NCBI GenBank assembly: GCA_963719855.1
Contig: CAVRDK010000001.1
Coordinates: forward strand, 806,001-870,000
Length of the DNA stretch: 64,000 bases
Reading direction: 5' to 3'
Source of the DNA: CAIQPV01 sp963719855
Lineage (GTDB): Bacteria; Pseudomonadota; Gammaproteobacteria; Burkholderiales; Gallionellaceae
This document shows positions 43,510 to 52,062 of this stretch, one piece after another; position 1 is the stretch's first letter; every line of letters begins with the position of its first letter. The notes below the pieces were generated by a model. That model had not been told where the DNA came from. It worked only from the letters and a program-made list of their open reading frames with translations, and searched no databases. A program made the translations under genes and the position numbers.

Positions 43510-44151
43510 TTATTCCGCCATGCCGTGCTGCAAAGCATAGCGAACCAAGTCTGCTATGTTTTGAAGGTTCATCTTTTCCATAATGCGTGTTTTATAGGTG
43601 CTAACGGTCTTGTTGCTAAGAGATAGCTGCTGGGCAATTTCATTGATATATTTGCCATCGACCAGTAGCCGAAACACTTCCAACTCTCGGTTGGAGAGAG
43701 ATACATGCGGCTGTACCAGCACCGACTCCAGAAATGAGGTGTTATAAGCAATTTCCTCGGCCAGAACCGGGTCGATGTATTTGCCACCGCTAGCCACTTT
43801 GCGAATTGCAGCCAACAGGCTTTCCGTTTCGCTATCCTTGGTAATGTAGCCCTGGGCGCCCGCCTTGAGCGCAAGAAGGGCAACCTGCGATACCTTGTGC
43901 ATACTCAGCACCAGAATCGGTAAATGAGGCTTTATAACGTTGACGTGCCTGATCAACTCCGTTCCGCTCTCGCCTTCCATTGTCATATCAAGCAGCAACA
44001 GATCAAATTCTTGTTCTTCTACCAAGAACAGTACTTCGGCTCCATTGGTCGCTTCGCCCGCCACCGTGATATCCACTTCCAACCCTAAAAGTTGTTTCAA
44101 CCCATTGCGCAGAATGGCATGATCATCTGCAACCAATAGACGGATCATCAT
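43510..44151 (-). CDS. NarL/FixJ-family response regulator
   Basis: A 213-aa regulator with a receiver domain (LLVADDHAILRNGLKQLL, phospho-acceptor Asp in LLLLDMTMEGESG, Lys in GYITKDSETES) and a C-terminal LuxR-type helix-turn-helix (LSNRELEVFRLLVDGKYINEIAQ read in parts, then NKTVSTYKTRIMEKM). It starts directly after the histidine kinase stop (TAA then ATG), so the two are coupled partners. It probably controls genes in response to the hemerythrin-kinase signal. Confidence 0.95.
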   Translation of the reverse strand: MMIRLLVADDHAILRNGLKQLLGLEVDITVAGEATNGAEVLFLVEEQEFDLLLLDMTMEGESGTELIRHVNVIKPHLPILVLSMHKVSQVALLALKAGAQGYITKDSETESLLAAIRKVASGGKYIDPVLAEEIAYNTSFLESVLVQPHVSLSNRELEVFRLLVDGKYINEIAQQLSLSNKTVSTYKTRIMEKMNLQNIADLVRYALQHGMAE

Positions 44152-45378
44152 TTATCTACTTTTATCGTTGATTGGAATGTAAAAAGAAATAACTGTACCC
44201 TTGCCTTGCGTACTGTCAATATCAAGATGACCGCCCCAAGCACGCGCGCGTTCGCGCATACCTAATAGTCCGTAAGATGCCTGCAGCTTCGAATCGTTCA
44301 TATTGAATCCCCTGCCGTCGTCCCTTACCTCGACGCATATATTTTCATCGTACAGTGATATTACAATATTAACGTTACGCGCATTTGCATATCGCATCGC
44401 ATTCGTCAACGATTCCTGCACGATGCGGAATATCACAACAGCGCGTGCCTCTTCCAAATCCACGCATGGATCGGGCGAACCCAGGACACAAGGGATGCCG
44501 GTGTGTGCAGAAAAATTGCTGCACAGCCACTGGATCGCAGCAAAGATTCCCATACCCATCACCGCAGGACGCAGGTTCTCAGACACATCACGCACACCGT
44601 GAATGGCTCGATCCACCAACACTGTCATATTTTCTACCATCGCCATCAGCTCGGAGTTGTTCTTACCGAAACGAGTACGGATCATCGATATGTCGAGGCG
44701 TAAAGTAGATAATATCTGACCTAGCTCGTCATGCACTTCACGAGCAATTGACTTTCTTTCTGCTTCTTGTGAAGACTCGAATTTCGCCACCAGTTCGCGC
44801 AACTGCTTGGTAGTTTGCAAGAGCTCATGCTCTATCCGCTTGCGCTCAGTGATATCTCGGCTGGAGGCAAAGATATAATGGTTTCCATCCAACGTCGTGT
44901 GGGAACCACTGATATCCACATCAATCAATGAGCCATCCTTACGGCGGTGTAATGTCTCAATTGCAACACTTTTGCTGATAACAGCCCTGAAATCCGCCAG
45001 CAATTCTTCTTTTGTCAATCGTGCGTCCCAGTCACTAACATTGAGGCGAACCACCTCTTCTTGCGTATATCCCAACATACTGCAGAATGAATCGTTGGCT
45101 TCCAGAAGGTTGCCGTCAGAATCCATGATGTGGATACCATCATGGGATGTCTTCATCAACGTCTGATAGCGATGCAACAATGCCTTGGATTCCTGCTCGG
45201 CTTGTTTGAGATCGGAATTCTTCATCATCAGTTGTAACGTGTTTGTGGTGAGGCTGTAGTAGGCGGAGAGGATGATCTCTATCAACACTCTCATCGTTCC
45301 TCTCAATTCAAGTTTCGATTGCTCCTCGGCCTGCTCCTTAGTCAGGCCGGATTGAATGGCCAGAATTACCATCGCCAT
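44152..45378 (-). CDS. PAS-histidine kinase, C-terminal part of a hemerythrin-kinase
   Basis: A 408-aa frame that begins MAMVILAIQSGLTKEQAEEQ and TMRVLIEIILSAYYSLTTNT, the segment that in family members follows a hemerythrin domain; then a PAS domain (SHDGIHIMDSDGNLLEANDS), a HisKA_3 region with the phospho-accepting His in SIAREVHDELGQILSTL, and an HATPase domain (VQESLTNAMRYANA, VRDDGRGFNMND, SYGLLGMRERA). The hemerythrin part lies upstream, broken by IS66 and by one missing A (see separate entries). Whether this frame is expressed alone from the ATG at 45378, which overlaps the TAA of the upstream fragment, is unknown. Partner of the regulator at 43510. Confidence 0.88.
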   Translation of the reverse strand: MAMVILAIQSGLTKEQAEEQSKLELRGTMRVLIEIILSAYYSLTTNTLQLMMKNSDLKQAEQESKALLHRYQTLMKTSHDGIHIMDSDGNLLEANDSFCSMLGYTQEEVVRLNVSDWDARLTKEELLADFRAVISKSVAIETLHRRKDGSLIDVDISGSHTTLDGNHYIFASSRDITERKRIEHELLQTTKQLRELVAKFESSQEAERKSIAREVHDELGQILSTLRLDISMIRTRFGKNNSELMAMVENMTVLVDRAIHGVRDVSENLRPAVMGMGIFAAIQWLCSNFSAHTGIPCVLGSPDPCVDLEEARAVVIFRIVQESLTNAMRYANARNVNIVISLYDENICVEVRDDGRGFNMNDSKLQASYGLLGMRERARAWGGHLDIDSTQGKGTVISFYIPINDKSR

Positions 45379-45531
45379 TAACTTGTCATTTTAAGGATAT
45401 GAGAAGCTAACCAGCGAGTGAGAAATGAGAGTGCTTTCAAAAGCACATCATTTACCGGTTTGGAGGTTATTTCAGCTTTTAGCCGTAATACAGTTGATGT
45501 AAAGTCTTTATGATTTTTTTGATGATCCAAT
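45378..45531 (-). pseudogene. C-terminal half of hemerythrin domain, after IS66
   Basis: Reading through the target duplication, the frame continues from the fragment at 47951-48203: LDHQKNHKDFTSTVLRLKAE (the His pair of the second half of hemerythrin) and LLKALSFLTRWLASHILK, then MTS and stop. Adding one A to the AAAA run near 45391 gives HILKNDKLMAMVILAIQSGL, joining in frame with the kinase. So the ancestral gene was a hemerythrin-PAS-kinase fusion with a later one-base deletion. Alternatively the TAATG overlap at 45378-45380 is a natural two-gene junction. Confidence 0.75.
45524..45531. repeat. IS66 target-site duplication, left copy
   Basis: The eight bases GATCCAAT before the left end of the IS66 element are repeated exactly after its right end at 47951-47958. 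Eight-base duplications are the norm for IS66. Confidence 0.95.
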
Positions 45532-45558
45532 GTAAGCGATTCAGGAAGTGCAGGCTAT

Positions 45559-47166
45559 TCAGCGAGGCGTGATGTCAGCTAAAGTCGCCGCATGGAAATT
45601 CCACGGCAACAACTTATCCATTTCATCCGCCGTTTGTGCTGCGGGCAGATGCTCCAGCACATGGCGCAGCCATGTGTATGGCTCTGCGCCGTTTACTTTG
45701 GCGGTTTCAACAAGCGAATAGATAATCGCGCTAGCGTTGGCACCGGCTGGTGTATCGCTAAACAACCAAGCCTTGCGGCCAACCACGAAGGGGCGGATCG
45801 CGTTTTCGCAGCGGTTGTTGTCGATTGGCAGATCGCCGCGCTCAGGGTAGCGAACCAACTTGCCCCAGTAATCTCGCATATAGGACAGCGCGCCACCCAG
45901 TGCGCTCTTTGGCGGAACCATGGGCAGCAGCTTTTCCATCCAGTCATGCAACTCATCGAGCACCGGTATGCTGTTCTCCTGACGTGCGGCATAGCGCACC
46001 TCAATTGTGGAATTCTTGTGCTCCTTTTCAATGCCGTAAAGCTTGCCGATCATGGCGACCGCCTGGTCGGCATGACCGTGCGTGCCTTTCAGTTGCACCT
46101 TCACGGCCTCCACAAACTTGCGGCGAACATGCGCCCAGCAAACCAGATGCTCGATGCCATCGGTTTTGGCAAGCTTGTTATAGCCCTCGTAGCCGTCCGT
46201 CATCAGATAACCCTGATATCCCAGCAGCAGGCGCGCCGGTACTTCCCCGCTACGACTCGGGTCATAGTCGTAAATCACCACCGGCTTTCCGGGTGGCCCG
46301 CCCGTCTGCACCCACATGTAACTGTTGGAGGCCGGACTCTTATTCTTTTCCTTGAGCACCTGTACCACCGTTTCATCCATGTGGATGAAGGGGGCATCAA
46401 ACAAGATGTCCCGCATCAGGTTGTGCAGCGGTTGCAGTGCGGCACTCGCGCCGATCACCCAGCGCGCCAGCGTCTGGCGCGGCACTGTCACATCGTGACG
46501 GGCCAGCACCTTCTCGAATCTAGCCAGCGGCAAGCCATCGACATACTTGGTCGTCAACAGCATCGCCAGCAAACTTGGACTGGCATTGCTCTTGGGCAAG
46601 GGTTGTGGCGGCAAAGCCGCCGTTACTGGTGCGTGTTCGCTGGCCTTGCATCCATACACCAACCGGATATGTTGCAGCACGCGCACCTGCATCGGGACGA
46701 TGTCGAGCTGTTCGCTGACAACTCGGTTGATGACCACCATCGGTGTGCCGCAACCGCAGGTGCGTTCGGATTCCGGCACGTCGTGAATGATCTGTACCCG
46801 TTCAAGTTCTGGCGGCAGCGGGCTGCGTTTGCCGCGTGCGGGCTTTTGAGCCTTGGCGGGTGCCGATACCGGCAACGGCGCAACATCCTGTGCCTCGGTT
46901 GAGGTTGCGGCCAGTACTTCCGCTTCGTCGAATAGGTGAAACTGTGCAACACTCTCTGAACTCGGGCCAAACATGCGGCGGCGCGCTAATGCGATTTGTT
47001 CGTACAGGTAGGTGACGTGTTCGGCAAAGGCGATCTTTGCATTGACAGCTGCAATTAACAGCGCTGTAAGTGCTGCCGGGTCGGTCGGTAAAACGTCGGG
47101 TAAAGTGAACTCGGGAAGGTTGGCTCTGGAGCGATAATCCAGTGGTAAAACTGAAGACTTTTTCAT
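45559..47166 (-). CDS. tnpC: IS66-family transposase TnpC
   Basis: The catalytic transposase, 535 aa. N-terminal leucine-zipper-like helix (YEQIALARRRMFGPSSES), a zinc-binding segment with CGCGTPM, and the DDE domain with PFIHMDETVVQVL, LMTDGYEGYNKLA and PIDNNRCENAIRPFVVGRKA, followed by the IS66 C-terminal domain (YSLVETAKVNGAEPYTWL). Intact and presumably active. Confidence 0.97.
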   Translation of the reverse strand: MKKSSVLPLDYRSRANLPEFTLPDVLPTDPAALTALLIAAVNAKIAFAEHVTYLYEQIALARRRMFGPSSESVAQFHLFDEAEVLAATSTEAQDVAPLPVSAPAKAQKPARGKRSPLPPELERVQIIHDVPESERTCGCGTPMVVINRVVSEQLDIVPMQVRVLQHIRLVYGCKASEHAPVTAALPPQPLPKSNASPSLLAMLLTTKYVDGLPLARFEKVLARHDVTVPRQTLARWVIGASAALQPLHNLMRDILFDAPFIHMDETVVQVLKEKNKSPASNSYMWVQTGGPPGKPVVIYDYDPSRSGEVPARLLLGYQGYLMTDGYEGYNKLAKTDGIEHLVCWAHVRRKFVEAVKVQLKGTHGHADQAVAMIGKLYGIEKEHKNSTIEVRYAARQENSIPVLDELHDWMEKLLPMVPPKSALGGALSYMRDYWGKLVRYPERGDLPIDNNRCENAIRPFVVGRKAWLFSDTPAGANASAIIYSLVETAKVNGAEPYTWLRHVLEHLPAAQTADEMDKLLPWNFHAATLADITPR

Positions 47167-47200
47167 GTGTTTTAAGCATGAAGAATTCTATCAATTTACC

Positions 47201-47557
47201 CTATGAAATGCAAGCGTATTTCAACGTTTTATGAGGTTTATTTCTCCACAAATCAAGGCCTTCAAGCAACCACTCGAATTCTCTGAGCGTGATCGTTTGT
47301 GTGTTCGTCTCGCTGTGTTTCGGCCAATGAAATTTATCTTCTTCCAAGCGCTTTTGCCACAGACAAAACCCATTGCGATGCCAGTACAACACCTTGATCT
47401 TATTCCGTGAGCGATTGACGAATACATACAACGCACTTCCAAACGGATTTAAACCCATTTCTTGTTCGACCATCACGCTCAGCCCATTAATCGCTTTCCG
47501 GAAGTCGATCGCGTCACGGCACAAATAGACTTGCTCGATAGTGCAGCCTGGATGCAT
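47201..47557 (-). CDS. tnpB: IS66 accessory protein TnpB
   Basis: A 118-aa IS66 Orf2 protein: VYLCRDAIDFRKAINGLSVM, NPFGSALYVFVNRSRNKIKV, WHRNGFCLWQKRLEEDKFHW. The start at 47557 overlaps the tnpA stop (TAATG), so the two are coupled. Needed together with TnpA for transposition in this family; its exact biochemical role is unclear. Not the RNA-guided nuclease of the same name. Confidence 0.95.
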   Translation of the reverse strand: MHPGCTIEQVYLCRDAIDFRKAINGLSVMVEQEMGLNPFGSALYVFVNRSRNKIKVLYWHRNGFCLWQKRLEEDKFHWPKHSETNTQTITLREFEWLLEGLDLWRNKPHKTLKYACIS

Positions 47558-47868
47558 TAGCGTGCTCCCGGCAAAGTGCGGCTCAGCGCTGCCAACCATT
47601 CCGGTGCGGGCAACGCCGACATTTCCAGATGCAGACCGGAAGGCAACACCAAAGTGCACTGGCATGGACGCTGTTCCGCAACGCGTAGCGCCACGAATTT
47701 GGGTTCAGATCCTACCTCACTTACCCCGGCATTTGATTTCAGCTTGCGCTGCCAATAATACAAAGCGGCAATCGAGAGGTCGTGCTGCTTCGCATAGGCA
47801 CTCGCTGAAATTGCCTCACGTTTGACGGCGGCGACATGCGCTGTCCAAAATTCCGTTCGATTCTTCAT
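47557..47868 (-). CDS. tnpA: IS66 accessory protein TnpA
   Basis: A 103-aa helix-turn-helix protein (WTAHVAAVKREAISASAYAK, then QHDLSIAALYYWQRKL) of the IS66 Orf1 type. The start at 47868 has GGTGGAG upstream. First gene of the element's operon; the frame is intact. Confidence 0.92.
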   Translation of the reverse strand: MKNRTEFWTAHVAAVKREAISASAYAKQHDLSIAALYYWQRKLKSNAGVSEVGSEPKFVALRVAEQRPCQCTLVLPSGLHLEMSALPAPEWLAALSRTLPGAR

Positions 47869-47950
47869 GTTGGCTCCACCTTGTTTAAGATGTGCCAAGC
47901 ATGCTGATATTTGATTTAGGCAACAAGGGCGTTGTTAATGGGTCGCTTAC

Positions 47951-47958
47951 GATCCAAT
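47951..47958. repeat. IS66 target-site duplication, right copy
   Basis: Exact copy of GATCCAAT found at 45524-45531, directly adjoining the right end of the element. Removing the IS and one copy restores the hemerythrin reading frame. Confidence 0.95.
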
Positions 47959-48203
47959 TCCAAAGGATCATTTGGGAGATACTCATGCCAGATAGCTTCT
48001 TCTGTCTTGAAATGGTAATCCGCATAGTCAACCAGTTCATCGAAAATAACGCTCAACTTCTGGATATCAGACTGGAAAGCAATATGGCTGGCCAGTGAAT
48101 TCAATAGTTGGATCAATTTTTGGTGCTGTTCATCGACCTTCGGCAAGCCCGTATTGAAATTGTTATTCCAGAGGAATATGTCTATTGAGTTCGTTTGGAT
48201 CAT
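47951..48203 (-). pseudogene. N-terminal half of hemerythrin domain, interrupted by IS66
   Basis: From ATG 48203 (AGGA about ten bases upstream) the frame encodes FLWNNNFNTGLPKVDEQHQK, the bacteriohemerythrin start, then LVDYADYHFKTEEAIWHEY, giving the His/Glu ligands H-x3-E of a non-heme di-iron oxygen-binding site. The domain is cut after LELD by the IS66 end at 47950; the rest continues at 45531. Together with the kinase frame this was an oxygen-responsive sensor. The 302 bases between this gene and the regulator at 48506 hold no convincing gene. Confidence 0.88.
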
Positions 48204-48505
48204 ACTCAAAGCTTCCTAAATTTAAGCCCCTCACCAAAGCATGCATATTCCACATGTATCCTGCCGTGTCAGTCGGATCGAAGCGATGCAAGTTTTTCAG
48301 GTTAAGGTTTGGATCTTCCTATTGTCAATTTTTCAATTTCCTTGGGCATTGGTTCTTCGCTCAAGTTGACCATCAAGACATAACAGTGCTATTTACGTAA
48401 ATTCAGTAACCAAATACTCATAACTTGAGCATTGAGCATAAGCGTGAAGTTGGGTGCGTCATACTCGTGGATCAAATTTGAAAATACTGCCTCCCCAATA
48501 ACTAG

Positions 48506-49159
48506 TTATTGGTCTACTGCAACTTTAGCGAATAATACTGCCGCTGCCACTCTCGAGGACAGATTAAGCCTGGCAAGAATGTTGCGAATATGCAGCTTGA
48601 CTGTTTCGTTGCTAATACCAAGATTCTGGGCTATAACCTTGTTGCTTTTACCCCGCGCCAAGAATCGCAGTATTTCGCACTGACGTTCAGTCAATGATTT
48701 TAGGATAATATCCTCACCCAGTCCTTGTGGCTCGTTCTGTAATATTCTGACCATTTTTTCCGACAGCGACGGCGCAACTATAAATTCTCCAGCAGCAACC
48801 CGACGGATTGCGTGTACTACATCCTCTGGATTCATGTTCTTGAGCAGATAGCCACGAACCCCAGCTTGCAGTGCATTGGCGAGATCGGATTGGGAATCTC
48901 TCCTTGTCAGAATTATTACGGGAGTGAGATAACCTTCTTCGCGAATCCACTTCAGCAACCCTAATCCATCTACGTGCCCAATGCGCAAGTCCATGATCAC
49001 CAAATCAGGCTTTTGTTCAAGCATCAAGGAGATCAATTCATCCGGGCTATTGGTATCGCCGACTACTGTAATTCCATAGTGTCGAGTCAATAGCTCCGTA
49101 AAACCGTGCTTGAACAAACGGTGATTATCAACAAGAATAATTTTAATTTTGTCACTCAT
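48506..49159 (-). CDS. NarL/FixJ-family response regulator
   Basis: A 217-aa receiver plus LuxR-type output protein: IILVDNHRLFKHGFTELL, acceptor Asp in LVIMDLRIGHVDGLGLL, Thr and Lys at ILTRRDS and GYLLKNMNPEDV, and the DNA-binding TERQCEILRFLARGKSNKVI plus NETVKLHIRNILARLNLSSR. It lies upstream of the hemerythrin-kinase on the same strand, so the kinase had a regulator on each side. The receiver has Asp-Asn (VDNH) in place of the usual acidic pair, which may weaken phosphorylation. The 545 bases upstream to pgpA hold no recognised gene. Confidence 0.93.
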   Translation of the reverse strand: MSDKIKIILVDNHRLFKHGFTELLTRHYGITVVGDTNSPDELISLMLEQKPDLVIMDLRIGHVDGLGLLKWIREEGYLTPVIILTRRDSQSDLANALQAGVRGYLLKNMNPEDVVHAIRRVAAGEFIVAPSLSEKMVRILQNEPQGLGEDIILKSLTERQCEILRFLARGKSNKVIAQNLGISNETVKLHIRNILARLNLSSRVAAAVLFAKVAVDQ

Positions 49160-49704
49160 CAATTAATTGCCTTATATGTCATTAGCGAATACATAATTTG
49201 ACGAGCATCGAACAGTTTTATTAGCTAGAGTAACTGCATGAAAAGCTTGGTCGTAGCTCGTTTCATCGTGAGTAATTGTCTATGAAGTTGAATGGTGCGA
49301 CCATGGACCTTTAGCCAAATATTGTACGGACTAAGGTCGTAATTGATCCGGCCAATGTAATAGATTGGTAGATAACTCGGGGTACTAACGTTAAGTTGGG
49401 AAAAAGTGGGGCAGATGCTTAATCTGGCATAATTCAGTGTGGTGTTTCATGTCGCAATATTTGGCGCCGCGATGCAGACGCTCGTGAAGGGTCGAAAATG
49501 GCGCATTGTGAGCGTTCGCCATTGTGAACTGCTTGCCGCAATGCTGCCAGTGACATGCAATAATTTGCGCCGCCGTGAAGCTGCCAGTCGTGACCTCCCT
49601 TTATGGCTGATAGCTGAGATTGGCAATGCCTTTTTTCTGTTACATTTCTTGGCATATTGAATGTTCGATGTATTCATTAGCGGATAACGCCACGCTCGTC
49701 CGCC

Positions 49705-50208
49705 CTACAACAGAATACTTTTTACCAACGCCATGCACAGCAGCGTATAGCCCGCCGCAAGGATGTCATCGAACATCACACCGAGGCCACCGTGCCATGT
49801 CCGATCAAAATGGCGGATGGGAGGCGGCTTGACGATGTCGAAGAAGCGGAACAGCGAAAACGCGAGCAGGTTCCAAAATAAACCATCCGGGGTAAAGAAC
49901 AGCACCAGCAGCATAGCCACGATCTCGTCCCACACGATACCGCCGTAGTCAGCCACGCCCAGCGCGCGCCCGGTCTTGCCGCACACCCACACGCCGAAGG
50001 CGAACAGCCACACCAGCAGCACGATGAACATGGCATCGGTGAAACGCGGCGCGAGATACCAGTAGAGCGGAAAAGCGACCAACGTACCCATCGTTCCGGG
50101 CGAGCCGGGGAACAGGCCACTGCCAAATCCGAATGAAATGAAATGCGCGGGGTGGCTGAAAATAAAACGCCATGAAGGTTGCACACGCAACTCAGCGGAA
50201 GTGGTCAT
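49705..50208 (-). CDS. pgpA: Phosphatidylglycerophosphatase A
   Basis: Dephosphorylates phosphatidylglycerol phosphate to phosphatidylglycerol in the inner membrane. The 167-aa protein has FGFGSGLFPGSPGTMGTLVA, DYGGIVWDEIVAMLLVLFF and FRFFDIVKPPPIRHFDRTWHGGLGVMFDDILAA (read in parts), the PgpA family motifs, with several membrane helices. Start at 50208 follows GAGGAA with a seven-base spacing and overlaps the thiL stop by 17 bases. Last gene of the thiL operon. Confidence 0.95.
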   Translation of the reverse strand: MTTSAELRVQPSWRFIFSHPAHFISFGFGSGLFPGSPGTMGTLVAFPLYWYLAPRFTDAMFIVLLVWLFAFGVWVCGKTGRALGVADYGGIVWDEIVAMLLVLFFTPDGLFWNLLAFSLFRFFDIVKPPPIRHFDRTWHGGLGVMFDDILAAGYTLLCMALVKSILL

Positions 50209-51145
50209 AGCCCGATTCCTCAATATTGATAATACTGCCATCTGCGGCGCGCACTGTGCAGCCGCTACACGCCACGATAACGCCGATGCGTGTCAGCGGC
50301 AAGTTCATTCGATGGGACATATCTTCCACCGCGCTACGGTGCGCGAGAGGCGCGGTGAAACACAGCTCGTAATCGTCGCCGCCCGCCAAGGCGCAGCTCA
50401 TACCCATTGTCTGCGCAAGGTACGGACGCAACGATGAGGAAACCGGCAACGTATCAAATTGAATCTCCGCCCCCAGCTTCGAGCATTCCAGGATATGCCC
50501 AAGATCGGCCAGCAGTCCGTCCGAAACATCTATCGCGCTGTGTGCCACGCCGCGCAAAACCAGCCCAAGCTCTATACGCGGTGTCGGCTGATGCAAGGCG
50601 AGAGCGCACGAAGAAAAATCAGCTGCGAACAAATGAACCTTACCTTGCAGATGCGCCAATGCCAGCGCGGCATCGCCCAATCTCCCTGACACCCAGATGT
50701 CATCGCCCAGCTTCGCCCCGTTGCGCCGTAGCGCAGCCCCTTGTGGCACCTCGCCCATGATGGTGACGCACAGGTTGAGCGGGCCGCGCGTGGTATCGCC
50801 ACCTATGAGTTCCACACCATGTCGATCCGCCAGCGCAAAGAATCCCTCGCTGAATTTCTGCAACCACGCCTCATCCGCTTGAGGCAAAGACAACGCCAGC
50901 GTCGCCCAGCGCGGTTGTGCGCCCATCGCCGCCAGATCGGAAAGGTTCACCGCCAGCGTCTTGTGTCCCAAAAGGAATGGATCGGCATCGGGAAGGAAAT
51001 GCGTGCAACTCACCAGCATGTCGGTGGATACCGCCAGTTCCATGCCGCTACCGATACGCAGCAGCGCGGCATCGTCGCCCACGCCCAGCACCGCGCCGGG
51101 AGTGGTGCGGGTGAAGTAACGCTGGATCAGATCGAATTCCGACAT
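50192..51145 (-). CDS. thiL: Thiamine-monophosphate kinase
   Basis: Makes thiamine diphosphate from thiamine monophosphate and ATP. 317 aa with VGDDAALLRIGSGMEL, LAVNLSDLAAMGAQPRW, VELIGGDTTRGPLNLCV and IDVSDGLLADLGHI, the AIR-synthase fold motifs. The start is put at 51145 (MSEFDLIQRYF), where homologues begin; a longer frame to 51181 lacks support. It overlaps pgpA and is separated from nusB by the second copy of the 302-bp repeat. Confidence 0.95.
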   Translation of the reverse strand: MSEFDLIQRYFTRTTPGAVLGVGDDAALLRIGSGMELAVSTDMLVSCTHFLPDADPFLLGHKTLAVNLSDLAAMGAQPRWATLALSLPQADEAWLQKFSEGFFALADRHGVELIGGDTTRGPLNLCVTIMGEVPQGAALRRNGAKLGDDIWVSGRLGDAALALAHLQGKVHLFAADFSSCALALHQPTPRIELGLVLRGVAHSAIDVSDGLLADLGHILECSKLGAEIQFDTLPVSSSLRPYLAQTMGMSCALAGGDDYELCFTAPLAHRSAVEDMSHRMNLPLTRIGVIVACSGCTVRAADGSIINIEESGYDHFR

Positions 51146-51213
51146 ACCTTGCTTAATTTTAGAATCAGCCACAGGAAACACAGAGATTGCGCGAAATTTT
51201 AAGAGAATTCCAT

Positions 51214-51517
51214 AGTTAAATTACCCCCGGCAAAGCCGGGGGCTTATTAGGTCAGCCCCTCAAAGGAGCCGATAAAACCGTGAACCGCCTGAAGGCGGCG
51301 GGTTTTTTACTCCTTCCTCCTTGCAGGAGGAAGGTTGGGATGGGGGTAGAAATTTTGATTATGCTCATGCTTAGTTTCTACCCCCTCCCTACCCCTCCCC
51401 CTGCAAGGGGGAGGGAATGATGTTGCTGAATTTTAACGTTGCTTTTTAATGACCGCCGGAACGGTCAAATCTAACTGAGTCCCCCGGCATAGCCGGGGGT
51501 TTACCTAACTGAATTAT
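51214..51517. repeat. 302-bp palindrome-ended repeat (MITE-like), copy 2
   Basis: Nearly identical to 28048-28349, with small substitutions and two added bases. The same CCCCCGGC/GCCGGGGG hairpins lie at both ends, and the terminator-like hairpin (CCGCCTGAAGGCGG then TTTTTT) is present. It separates thiL from nusB and could uncouple their transcription. Confidence 0.82.
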
Positions 51518-51603
51518 CCTGCTGAGTAATACCTCAACATAGGTGAACCTACCGTTTCTCCTCTGTGGGCTCTGTGTTCTCTGAGGCAAAAGATTTTATG
51601 AAT

Positions 51604-52062
51604 TTACCTAGCCGCAAGTTCGACTGCGCGCACTTGCGCGGCCAGTTTGTCCAGCACGCCGTTGACGAACTTGTGTCCATCGGTGCCGCCAAATGTCTTG
51701 GCAAGTTCCACCGCTTCGTTGATGACCACGCGATAGGGAATTTCGGGATGATGCAACAGTTCGTATGCGCCCAACAGCAGCACGGCAAACTCCACCGGGC
51801 TGAGTTCTGCGAGCTTACGGTCGAGGTGCGGTGTCACAGCTGTTTCGAGATCGGCGTGCTGCGCCAGCACACCGCGCAACAGCCCGCTGAAAAATTCCGC
51901 GTCATAGCGGCCCATGCCCTTTTCCTCGCGGATCTGTTTTTCGATCAGCGCAATATCGCCACCGGTCAGCCGCCACTGGTAAATGCCTTGCATGGCCAGT
52001 TCGCGCGCGCGGCGGCGCGAACTTTTGGCCGGAGCCTTTGGCTTATCGGCCCCGTCATTCAT
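51604..52062 (-). CDS. nusB: Transcription antitermination factor NusB
   Basis: Binds boxA RNA with NusE and takes part in rRNA transcription antitermination. 152 aa with the N-terminal RRRARELAMQGIYQWRLTG and PYRVVINEAVELAKTFGGTD plus GHKFVNGVLDKLA. Start overlaps the ribH stop by four bases (ATGA). Part of the riboflavin/nusB operon common in proteobacteria. Confidence 0.97.
   Translation of the reverse strand: MNDGADKPKAPAKSSRRRARELAMQGIYQWRLTGGDIALIEKQIREEKGMGRYDAEFFSGLLRGVLAQHADLETAVTPHLDRKLAELSPVEFAVLLLGAYELLHHPEIPYRVVINEAVELAKTFGGTDGHKFVNGVLDKLAAQVRAVELAAR

Larger units (their letters stand above)
45532..47950 (-). mobile_element. IS66-family insertion sequence, complete
   Basis: Ends begin with GTAAGCG on each side (45532 on the plus strand, 47950 on the minus strand), the typical IS66 terminus, and are bracketed by the 8-bp duplication GATCCAAT. 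It contains tnpA, tnpB and tnpC in the usual order and full length, about 2.4 kb. The exact duplication suggests a recent insertion. It interrupts the hemerythrin domain of a sensor kinase. Confidence 0.96.

Noticed and set aside
45592..46902. 436-codon plus-strand ORF in the IS66 element
   Set aside because: Antisense shadow of TnpC, which has all DDE motifs.
47201..47557. TnpB as an RNA-guided nuclease
   Set aside because: Same gene name but unrelated: this is the IS66 Orf2 protein (118 aa), without RuvC motifs.
49163..49704. Short ORFs between the NarL regulator and pgpA
   Set aside because: The frames overlap on both strands without RBS or family match; nothing in this 540-base stretch can be assigned.
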